Of a stretch of DNA of 64,000 nucleotides, positions 57,810-64,000 are shown in pieces. The stretch spans positions 2,418,001-2,482,000 of the forward strand of contig NZ_PHHE01000001.1 in assembly GCF_002813455.1 (NCBI RefSeq), read 5' to 3'. The notes beneath the pieces were generated by a model. That model saw only the letters and a program-made list of their open reading frames with translations, did not search any database and was not told the origin of the DNA. The first letter of the stretch is position 1, and every line of letters starts with the position of its first letter. This stretch comes from Pseudomonas baetica (GTDB taxonomy: Bacteria; Pseudomonadota; Gammaproteobacteria; Pseudomonadales; Pseudomonadaceae). The position numbers and the translations under genes are program-made.

Positions 57810-59400
57810 TGGATGCACTGACTGGCCCGACGACTTTATCCGCCGCTACCGCGAGCAAGGCTACTGGCGCGGCGCGCCCTTGGGCGAACTGCTGCGCGAG
57901 CAGGCCCGGCGCACGCCAAACAAGGAGGCGCTGGTAGACGGCTCGCGGCGCTGGAGCTACGCCGAGCTCGACCAGCAGGCCGACCGCCTGGCCGCCGGCC
58001 TGGCCGAGCGCGGGCTGGTGGCGGGCCAGCGGGTGCTGGTGCAGTTGCCGAATATCGCCGAGTTCTTCAGCCTGACCTTCGCCCTGCTGCGCCTGGGCGT
58101 GATCCCGGTGTTTGCGCTACCGGCCCACCGCGAACATGAACTGGCGCACCTGGCGCACCTCAGCCAGGCAGTGGCCTACGTGATGGTTGATCAGCACCTG
58201 GGCTTCGACTATCGCCCGTTGGCGCGCACGCTGCGCGAGCAAGTGCCGAGCCTGCAACAGGTATGGGTGGTCGGTGCCGCCGAGGAATTCGTGCCGCTGG
58301 CGCAGTGCGTGGCCAGCCCGCGTGAATGGCCGCAGCCGGATTCGCGGGAGGTGGCGGTGCTGCTGTTGTCCGGCGGCACCACTGGCCTGCCCAAACTGAT
58401 CCCGCGCACCCATGACGACTACGCGTGCAATGCGCGCCTGGCCGCCCAGGCGTGTGGGTTCGATGCCGATACCCGATACCTCGCCGCACTGCCGGTGGCG
58501 CACAACTTCCCCCTCGCCTCTCCCGGTGCTTTGGGCGTGTTCAGTGTCGGCGCCACCCTGGTGCTGGCCCCGGAACCGAGCCCGGACACCGCCTTTGAGC
58601 TGATCGAACGCGAACACATCACCCACACCGCCCTGATCCCACCGCTGGTGTTGCTGTGGCTGGAAGTCGCGCAATGGTCCGATAGCGACCTAAGCAGCCT
58701 GCAATGCCTGCAGGTCGGCGGCGCCCGGCTCAAGGCCGAGATCGCCGCACGCATCCGTCCGGTCTTGGGCTGCGGCCTGCAACAGGTGTACGGCATGGCC
58801 GAGGGTTTGCTGTGCTTCACGCCATTGGATGATCCGCAGGCGCGGGTGTTCGACACCCAGGGGCTGCCGCTGACCGCCGACGACGAGATCCGCATCGTCG
58901 ACGCCGATGACCAACCGGTCGCCCCTGGTGCCGTCGGTGAATTGCTGGTGCGTGGCCCCTACACCATTCGCGGCTATTACAACGCCGCCGAGCAGAACCA
59001 GCGCGCGTTTACCGCCGACGGTTTTTACCGCAGCGGCGACCTGGTGCGGCGCCTGCCTGAAGGGCATTTGATTGTCGAGGGTCGCAGCAAGGATGTGATC
59101 AATCGCGGGGGCGAGAAAATCCCCGTGGAAGAGATCGAGAACCTGCTGCTCGGCCATCCGTTGATTCGCGATGTGGCGCTGGTGGCGCTGGCCGACGAGT
59201 TGCTCGGGGAGCGCAGTTGCGCCTGTGTGCTGGCCCACGGCGAGCGACTCGACCTGGCCTCGATCAACGCCTGGCTGCGCGAACGTGGGCTGGCCGCCTA
59301 CAAGTTGCCGGATCGTTTGCAGGTGCTGCGCGAATTCCCATTGACGCGCCTGGGCAAGGTCAACCGCAAGGCCTTGGCGGAACAGGTGTTGGCGCTATGA
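57802..59400 (+). CDS. pchD: Salicylate--AMP ligase, PchD/YbtE-like
   Basis: A 532-residue stand-alone adenylating enzyme that activates salicylate and loads the aryl carrier domain of the first synthetase. Motifs: [20 protein letters not shown], the aryl-pocket segment [34 protein letters not shown], and the C-terminal catalytic lysine in [16 protein letters not shown] precedes the chosen ATG, which overlaps the VOC gene by eight bases. The nearby pchA and pchB genes make salicylate the likely substrate, although the pocket Ser in PLASPG is more usual in dihydroxybenzoate enzymes. Confidence 0.92.
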   Translation: MLDGCTDWPDDFIRRYREQGYWRGAPLGELLREQARRTPNKEALVDGSRRWSYAELDQQADRLAAGLAERGLVAGQRVLVQLPNIAEFFSLTFALLRLGVIPVFALPAHREHELAHLAHLSQAVAYVMVDQHLGFDYRPLARTLREQVPSLQQVWVVGAAEEFVPLAQCVASPREWPQPDSREVAVLLLSGGTTGLPKLIPRTHDDYACNARLAAQACGFDADTRYLAALPVAHNFPLASPGALGVFSVGATLVLAPEPSPDTAFELIEREHITHTALIPPLVLLWLEVAQWSDSDLSSLQCLQVGGARLKAEIAARIRPVLGCGLQQVYGMAEGLLCFTPLDDPQARVFDTQGLPLTADDEIRIVDADDQPVAPGAVGELLVRGPYTIRGYYNAAEQNQRAFTADGFYRSGDLVRRLPEGHLIVEGRSKDVINRGGEKIPVEEIENLLLGHPLIRDVALVALADELLGERSCACVLAHGERLDLASINAWLRERGLAAYKLPDRLQVLREFPLTRLGKVNRKALAEQVLAL

Positions 59401-60155
59401 GCGGCGCGGCATCACCGTGGCTGCGTGTGCTGCGAGAAAGCCACCAGGCACGGGCACGCCTGGTATGCCTGGCCCATGCCGGGGGCAGCGCGAGTTTTTT
59501 CCGTCCGTGGCTGGCGCACCTGCCGGGGGATATCGACCTGCTGGCCGTGCAATCTCCGGGACGTGAAGAGCGTTTCAACGAAACGCATATCCCCTGCCTG
59601 GACAGGCTCGCCGAACACATTGCCGCAGCACTGCAAAAGTTGCCCGCCCGGCCCTTGCTGCTGTTCGGTCACAGCATGGGCGCCGCCCTCGCCTACGCCG
59701 TGGGAGTGCGCCTGCAAGCGGCGGGCTCTGGCGCCGCCCATGTGTTCGTCTCGGGTCACGCGCCTCCACACCGGCAACCAGACAGTGACCTGCACCGCCA
59801 GGACGACGCCGCGCTGATCGCCGATATCCTGCGCCAGGACGCCGACGCCGCCGGCCTGTGGGCCAATCCCCAACTGCGTGCGTTGTTCCTGCCAACCCTG
59901 CGCAGCGACTACCAGGCCATCGAAACCTGGCGCCCACAGCAGCTTACCCGCTTGTCGGCGCCACTCGACGTGCTGCTGGCCCGCGATGACGCCGAAGTCA
60001 GCCTTGAGCAGGCCCGTGCCTGGGCCGACCTCAGCGACCACACCCCGGATATCCGCCTGTTCGACGGCGACCACTTTTACCTCAAGCATCAGCCGCGACC
60101 GGTGATCCATCACCTGTTGCAACGCACTGCCTACCTACAGGGAGACTCGGTATGA
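59397..60155 (+). CDS. pchC: Type II thioesterase, PchC-like
   Basis: A 252-residue alpha/beta hydrolase with nucleophile elbow LFGHSMGAALAYAV, an N-terminal LVCLAHAGGSASFFRPW oxyanion region, and the C-terminal catalytic His in FDGDHFYL. It removes wrongly loaded or stalled groups from carrier domains. Its ATG overlaps the pchD stop (ATGA), so the longer upstream frame is ignored. The order D-C-B-A equals the pyochelin starter operon. Confidence 0.93.
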   Translation: MSGAASPWLRVLRESHQARARLVCLAHAGGSASFFRPWLAHLPGDIDLLAVQSPGREERFNETHIPCLDRLAEHIAAALQKLPARPLLLFGHSMGAALAYAVGVRLQAAGSGAAHVFVSGHAPPHRQPDSDLHRQDDAALIADILRQDADAAGLWANPQLRALFLPTLRSDYQAIETWRPQQLTRLSAPLDVLLARDDAEVSLEQARAWADLSDHTPDIRLFDGDHFYLKHQPRPVIHHLLQRTAYLQGDSV

Positions 60156-60460
60156 AAACCCCGGAACACTGCACTGGCCTTTCGGACATTCGTGAAGCCA
60201 TCAACAGCCTCGACCAGCAGATAATCGAGGCCCTCGGCCTGCGCATGCAGTACGTCAAGGCCGCCTCCGCGTTCAAGCCCGACCAGGCCAGCATCGCCGC
60301 CCCGGAACGCGTCGCGGCGATGTTGCCGCAGCGCCGGCAATGGGCGCAGGAGGCTGGGTTGGACGGTGAGTTTATTGAGGGATTGTTCAACCAAATCATC
60401 CACTGGTACATCGCAGAGCAGACCGCCTTCTGGCTGCAGAAAAAGAGCAAGGTGATATGA
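60152..60460 (+). CDS. pchB: Isochorismate pyruvate lyase, PchB-like
   Basis: A 102-residue chorismate-mutase-fold (AroQ) protein that converts isochorismate to salicylate and pyruvate. It has LSDIREAINSLDQQIIEALG, the active-site lysine/arginine region RMQYVKAASAFKPD, and the C-terminal helix HWYIAEQTAFWLQK. Length equals PchB. It overlaps pchC and pchA by four bases each. Confidence 0.95.
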   Translation: MKTPEHCTGLSDIREAINSLDQQIIEALGLRMQYVKAASAFKPDQASIAAPERVAAMLPQRRQWAQEAGLDGEFIEGLFNQIIHWYIAEQTAFWLQKKSKVI

Positions 60461-61830
60461 ACGTAGACGCGTTGCTCAAGCTGTTCCAGACCGCGCACCA
60501 ACGTGCGGTGGCGTATCAACGGCCAGTCATCGCCGTTTCTTCACACCCCGCGCCAGCGCTGGAGGCCCTTGCCCTTTACGAAGCCCACCGGCAGGGTTTC
60601 TTCTGGCGCGCGCACTCGCCAGACCTGACACTGTTTGGCCTGGGCTGCGCCTGGCAGATCGAGGCCAGCGGCCCTCGGCGCATGCTCGACGTCGACCGCC
60701 AATGGTTCGCCCTGTGCGCCGACGCGGTGATCGACGGACCCAAGGCACCACTGCTGCTGGGCGGCATGCGCTTCGATGAACAGCGGCCATGCGCGCCACA
60801 TTGGGCCGCCTTCGCTGACGCCAGTTTTCAACTGGCCCATTGGTTGCTCAGCGAGGATGCCAACGGCCGCTGGCTGCGTTGCCAGCGTGTGGTCGAACCC
60901 GACAGCGATCCGGCCACACTGGCACGCGAAAGCCTGGCCGCCTATGAGCAACTGCTCAACCCGCCCGCCTCGGCGACCGCTGCGCCCGACGTCATCGAAC
61001 GCAACGCGCTGCCTTCGCACCAATGGCAGGCAAAGGTCGATACGGCGTTGCAGGCCATTAGGCGCTGCGATTTGAACAAAGTGGTGTTGGCGCGGCATAT
61101 CGAGTACCAGCTGGACGCGGCCCTCGACAGTGGTGCAGTGATGCAGCGGCTGCACGCACGACGCAACGCGTCCCATCTGTTCGCGCTGCACCGTGGCGAG
61201 CATTGCTTCATGGGGGCCACCCCCGAACGACTGCTCAGTTGCCAGGAGGGTCGCCTGACCACCCACGCCCTGGCCGGCAGTGCGCGACGTGGCATCACCG
61301 CCGACGAGGATCACGCCATCGGTGAACGGTTACTGGCCGATCCCAAGGAACAATATGAACACCAACTGGTGGTGCAGACCATCACCCAGGCCTTGAACGG
61401 CAAGGTCAGCGACCTCCAGGCCGCGTCATGCCCCGGCCTGCTGAAACTAGCCACCGTGCAGCACCTGAGCACGCCGATCGCAGCGCAACTCAACCCCGAC
61501 AAGCGTTTGCTGGATGGTATCCAGGCGCTGCACCCCACGCCGGCGGTCGGTGGTTTGCCAAGAGCGACAGCCATGAGCTTCATCCGTCGCCACGAAGGCT
61601 TTGACCGCGGCTGGTATGCGGCACCCGTGGGTTGGCTGGACTCAAAGGGCAATGGAGATTTCCTGGTAGCCCTGCGTTCAGCGCTGATCACCCCTCAACA
61701 CTGTCATTTGTTCGCAGGGTGCGGGATTGTTCACGGCTCTTGGCCTGCCGATGAGTATGAGGAAACTCAAATCAAGCTTGCCAGCATGGAACATGCTTTA
61801 CTGCTCTTCCCACGCCGATCAAAAACGTAG
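60457..61830 (+). CDS. pchA: Isochorismate synthase, PchA-like
   Basis: A 457-residue chorismate-utilising enzyme converting chorismate to isochorismate for salicylate. The C-terminal catalytic domain has VVLARHIEYQLD, GATPERLLSCQEGRLTTHAL, AGSARRG, LSTPIAAQL, LHPTPAVGGLPR and GWYAAPVGWLDSKGNGDFLV with the Mg-binding glutamates (EYEETQIK). It is the last gene of the 26 kb run. No strong terminator is visible after it; the next 186 bases to 62017 hold no gene. Confidence 0.95.
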   Translation: MNVDALLKLFQTAHQRAVAYQRPVIAVSSHPAPALEALALYEAHRQGFFWRAHSPDLTLFGLGCAWQIEASGPRRMLDVDRQWFALCADAVIDGPKAPLLLGGMRFDEQRPCAPHWAAFADASFQLAHWLLSEDANGRWLRCQRVVEPDSDPATLARESLAAYEQLLNPPASATAAPDVIERNALPSHQWQAKVDTALQAIRRCDLNKVVLARHIEYQLDAALDSGAVMQRLHARRNASHLFALHRGEHCFMGATPERLLSCQEGRLTTHALAGSARRGITADEDHAIGERLLADPKEQYEHQLVVQTITQALNGKVSDLQAASCPGLLKLATVQHLSTPIAAQLNPDKRLLDGIQALHPTPAVGGLPRATAMSFIRRHEGFDRGWYAAPVGWLDSKGNGDFLVALRSALITPQHCHLFAGCGIVHGSWPADEYEETQIKLASMEHALLLFPRRSKT

Positions 61831-62016
61831 GAACGAAGTTTAGCTACAACTGAACGATGCCCCATTCGATAACTACGCAAATCTTTGTGGAGCACCTGTC
61901 TAACTTGAGTGAATTTTCTCCTACGTCCTAAAAGCGACTGAACATACTTCAGATTTTTTACTGAATGAGTAATCTGCTCACTTGATGCTGTCTCCAGACT
62001 CACACGGGACAGCATC

Positions 62017-62349
62017 ATGCCAATTAAAAATATCCGCAGTTTGTTGCTACTTCCAATAGCATTGGCCTACAGCAGCTATGCCGCATCTGCCCATGAGCAG
62101 GATCAGCTCAGTCTAGTCCAGCGGCAACTCGACATTGTCGAACGCGTTGCAATGCAAGCTGAGGCAGCCAGCACTACTGAACCCGACGATCGCTATCGCT
62201 TCGACTATCCCCGCCTGTCTCAGGACATCCAACGCATCCGTCACGGTGTGCAGGGTTACCTGTCCCCTTCCCGCGCTCAACCCTGCGATCCCACTGAATT
62301 GGTCGGCGATTACTGCCTCGACGCCCTGCCCGTGGAGCCGTCGCCATGA
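62017..62349 (+). CDS. ICE RAQPRD-motif protein (conjugative element)
   Basis: A 110-residue exported protein: signal segment MPIKNIRSLLLLPIALAYSS (cleavage near SAHA), a helical middle, and RAQPCDPTELVGDYCLD near the end. The RAQPRD motif family is found in the conjugation locus of Pseudomonas-type integrative conjugative elements; here Arg of the motif is Cys. Its stop overlaps the next gene's ATG. It is a leftover of an ICE transfer module bordering the metallophore locus. Confidence 0.8.
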   Translation: MPIKNIRSLLLLPIALAYSSYAASAHEQDQLSLVQRQLDIVERVAMQAEAASTTEPDDRYRFDYPRLSQDIQRIRHGVQGYLSPSRAQPCDPTELVGDYCLDALPVEPSP

Positions 62350-62804
62350 GCATGACTGACGCTCAGACCGCTGCCTTCCAAAACGCCTCCGGCTTCGCAC
62401 CGCAGAGCAGCTCGACGCTCTGGCTATCACTAGTTCTGGTTCTGGCTTTGCTTTGGTGCGCGTGGGTGACGTGGACGGCTTACCGGGGTTGGGCCACCGG
62501 CAGTGTGCGCTTCGGCGCGCTTGGCGGAAGTACCGCACGCGTGCTGCTCACCTTGTTGGTCCTGATGTTCTTCACCCTGTCCTACCGTCCCACGCAAAGT
62601 CATGCTCGTGCTGATGATGTTCGTCATGTGCATGACGATGGTCGTGCTGATGATGTTCGTCATGTGCATGACGATGGTCGTGCTCAAGCGGTTCATGTTG
62701 ATGCTCGTGGGCATGGTTCTCCATCAGGTGAATCCACACACCGAAGGCCATCAGCGCAGCAGCGAGCAGGAACATCAGGGATACCGATTCCCCCAGCACC
62801 ATGA
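62346..62804 (+). pseudogene. ICE TIGR03758/DUF3262-like membrane protein, fused to flanking DNA
   Basis: The first 78 residues (FQNASGFAPQSSSTLWLSLV, two membrane segments, WTAYRGWATGSVRFG, ending LLTLLVLMFFTLS) match a small ICE membrane protein that normally ends at about that LS. Instead of a stop, the frame reads TAC at 62583-62585 and continues for another 74 codons through the antisense of the EamA gene. It overlaps the RAQPRD gene in the normal ICE order. The rest of the conjugation locus is absent, so this marks a deletion or recombination junction. Confidence 0.75.
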
Positions 62805-63570
62805 TCGAGATCACCGCGCCCAGAAAAGGCGCTGTGGAAAAGTAAGCCCCGGTGCGAGCGCTACCGAGCCCGCGAAGGGCGAGAACGAACAGCACCAGGC
62901 TGACGCCGTAGCCGAGTAATCCCACCAGCATGATTGAGACCAACGGGCCCGGCGCTGGCAGTTGCGTACCGATACCCCATGCGAGGGCGCAATTGACCAC
63001 ACCGGCCGCCAACCCCTTGCTGCCGGCGATAAACAGCGCGTCCGAGGCCGAGACTTTACGGGTCAGGTTGTTGTCGATCGCCCAACACAGGCAGGCGAAA
63101 GCCACCGCCAACGGCCCTGTCCAGTCATGAGCCGTCGCGGTGTCTTGCGGCCACGCCAGCACCACACCGCCCAATACAATCGCGATCATGCCGATCACAA
63201 TTCGGCGATCGGCGTTTTCCTTGAACACCACCCACGCCAGCACCGCCGTCAGCACCGATTCCAGATTAAGCATCAACGAGGCCGTTGCCCCCGTCGTTCG
63301 CGTCAGACCGAACATCAAGGCGGTCGGCGCCAGTACACCGCCAAAGACGATGGCACCGATCAGCCACGGCCACTCTTTTGCCGCAAACCCTGACCGTCGC
63401 CAACCCTGATCGCGAACAACACGAACAACGGCCAGCCCCAGACCGCTTCCCAGGTAGAGCAGCCCGGCCAACAGAACAGGATTGGTCTGCACGCCCAGAA
63501 GTTTGGCGAGTGGCGTGCTGGCACCGAACAATGCCGCAGCCGCCAACGCATAAAGAACATTCAATTTCAT
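62572..63570 (-). CDS. EamA-family transporter with His-rich C-terminal tail
   Basis: A 332-residue drug/metabolite transporter-type protein with about ten membrane helices in two EamA repeats (first: LYALAAAALFGASTPLAKLL; second: WAIDNNLTRKVSASDALFIA). After the last helix a tail of about 45 residues is extremely rich in His, Asp and Glu (HAHEHQHEPLEHDHRHAHDE...), containing an exact 36-base tandem duplication. Such tails bind divalent metals. I use the inner ATG at 63568-63570, since the upstream extension is not family-like. It overlaps the ICE remnant at its 3' end. Confidence 0.88.
   Translation of the reverse strand: MKLNVLYALAAAALFGASTPLAKLLGVQTNPVLLAGLLYLGSGLGLAVVRVVRDQGWRRSGFAAKEWPWLIGAIVFGGVLAPTALMFGLTRTTGATASLMLNLESVLTAVLAWVVFKENADRRIVIGMIAIVLGGVVLAWPQDTATAHDWTGPLAVAFACLCWAIDNNLTRKVSASDALFIAGSKGLAAGVVNCALAWGIGTQLPAPGPLVSIMLVGLLGYGVSLVLFVLALRGLGSARTGAYFSTAPFLGAVISIMVLGESVSLMFLLAAALMAFGVWIHLMENHAHEHQHEPLEHDHRHAHDEHHQHDHRHAHDEHHQHEHDFAWDGRTG
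62607..62678. repeat. Perfect 36-bp tandem repeat, two copies, coding for the His-rich tail
   Basis: The unit beginning CGTGCTGATGATGTTCGTCA occurs twice with no differences (62607-62642 and 62643-62678), and a third copy starts (CGTGCT). In the EamA gene on the minus strand each unit encodes 12 residues of the pattern HRHAHDEHHQHD/E. Its exactness suggests recent slippage or length variation between strains. Confidence 0.9.
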
Positions 63571-63740
63571 TGTGGAGTCGCCCTGCCAGATCCAATGCTC
63601 GTGCATGAACAGCATAGCTTTGCCCGCGTGAGCGTTATGTGAACGACTGAGTGTGCGACTCTGCCAACATCATTGATTGGACGCCTGCGCCGCCTCGGAT
63701 CTATGCTTCGGGCAATCAGACAACTATCCGCAGGACGCTC

Positions 63741-64000
63741 ATGAACATCTGGCTCGGCGCCGCACTGGCAACCCTCGTTTCACTCTCTGCTCACGCAGCC
63801 ACTACCGACGTCCCGCCGAGAATCCAGCAGGTCGTCTACAAAAGCGGCTATGGCAGCGTGCAGTTCAAACAGTCGATCAAGGGCTATAAGACCGCGGAGT
63901 ACAAGCTCGACGCCAAGGCCGGGCAGATGCTGACGGTGGACTTCAAACCCTCCAACACCTCGGCCTACTTCAACATCACCGCCAAAGGTGCTGATTACGC
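63741..64000 (+). CDS. Exported protein, possibly g-type lysozyme inhibitor (PliG)-like; partial
   Basis: The first 86 residues are visible: a Sec signal (MNIWLGAALATLVSLSAHAA) followed by VVYKSGYGSVQFKQSIKGYK and TAEYKLDAKAGQMLTVDFKP with SAYFNITAKGADY. The GYxxxxYxLxAKAGQ plus YFN pattern is that of small periplasmic proteins related to the PliG lysozyme inhibitor, as far as I recall. The C-terminal part lies beyond the window. Confidence 0.6.
   Translation, partial: MNIWLGAALATLVSLSAHAATTDVPPRIQQVVYKSGYGSVQFKQSIKGYKTAEYKLDAKAGQMLTVDFKPSNTSAYFNITAKGADY

Noticed and set aside
35596..61830. Reading the locus as a yersiniabactin cluster
   Set aside because: No ketosynthase, acyltransferase or other polyketide domain (HMWP1-type) is present, and the second synthetase ends in its own thioesterase.
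35596..61830. Reading the locus as a plain pyochelin or enantio-pyochelin cluster
   Set aside because: The first synthetase has an additional complete Cy-A-PCP module, and a P450, a VOC protein, two methyltransferases and a second reductase are extra.
22540..62600. A second copy of the ssrA 3' end (attR) closing the island
   Set aside because: I looked for GGTTCAAATCCCCCCGGC or similar near the right-hand junction and saw none; the island boundary is therefore not proven by direct repeats.
62607..62678. Possible CRISPR-like or intergenic satellite
   Set aside because: The two units are directly adjacent with no spacers and are in frame within the His-rich tail of the EamA gene.

Overview
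The window looks like a chromosome segment of a fluorescent-group Pseudomonas. The evidence is the gene order carB-carA-dapB-dnaJ-dnaK-grpE // recN-fur // bamE-rnfH-ratA-transporter // smpB ... ssrA, the FCD/GntR-controlled lactate locus (lldR, lldP, lutABC, dld), and REP-type palindromes between genes. All calls come from reading the sequence and from remembered family knowledge; nothing was searched.

Positions 1-22.6 kb are conserved core genome. In order they hold pyrimidine/arginine and lysine precursor synthesis (carA, carB, dapB); the DnaK chaperone set with a sigma-32 promoter; SOS-regulated recN with a LexA box; fur back to back with bamE; the rnfH-ratA pair; an NSS-type sodium symporter; smpB; the L-/D-lactate utilisation operon with an LldR operator; two paralogous small secreted proteins; and the tmRNA gene ssrA.

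From the 3' end of ssrA to about 62.6 kb lies a roughly 40 kb accessory region. Its left end carries prophage/island debris: a DUF4224 gene, an excisionase-like gene with no integrase after it, a 99-nt hairpin, a cupin, a MEKHLA protein and a broken DNA adenine methylase. Its right end carries two genes of an integrative-conjugative-element conjugation locus, the second running without a stop into the 3' end of a core gene. Between them is a salicylate-primed metallophore (siderophore) locus: a PchR-like regulator, two FyuA-like TonB-dependent receptors placed tail to tail, an ABC-2 permease/ATPase pair, and a 26 kb run of 14 genes on the + strand (35.6-61.8 kb) in which nearly every gene overlaps the next.

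The biosynthetic run encodes ArCP-Cy-A-PCP-Cy-A-PCP and Cy-A(MT)-PCP-TE synthetases, two exporter-type ABC half-transporters, a PchK-like reductase, two free-standing methyltransferases (the second with a one-base frameshift), a cytochrome P450, a PchG/Irp3-like thiazolinyl imide reductase, a VOC-fold protein, and PchD, PchC, PchB and PchA homologues. PchA and PchB make salicylate, PchD loads it, and three cyclising modules add three residues. Two A-domain pockets read as cysteine; the first is atypical. The predicted product is a salicyl tri-heterocycle: longer than pyochelin, without the polyketide part of yersiniabactin, with extra methylation, reduction and P450 chemistry. I do not recognise it as a characterised Pseudomonas pathway. 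Fur-box-like sites sit upstream of the receptor gene and of the NRPS operon.

After about 62.6 kb the sequence returns to ordinary chromosome: an EamA transporter with a His-rich repeated tail and the start of a small exported protein.
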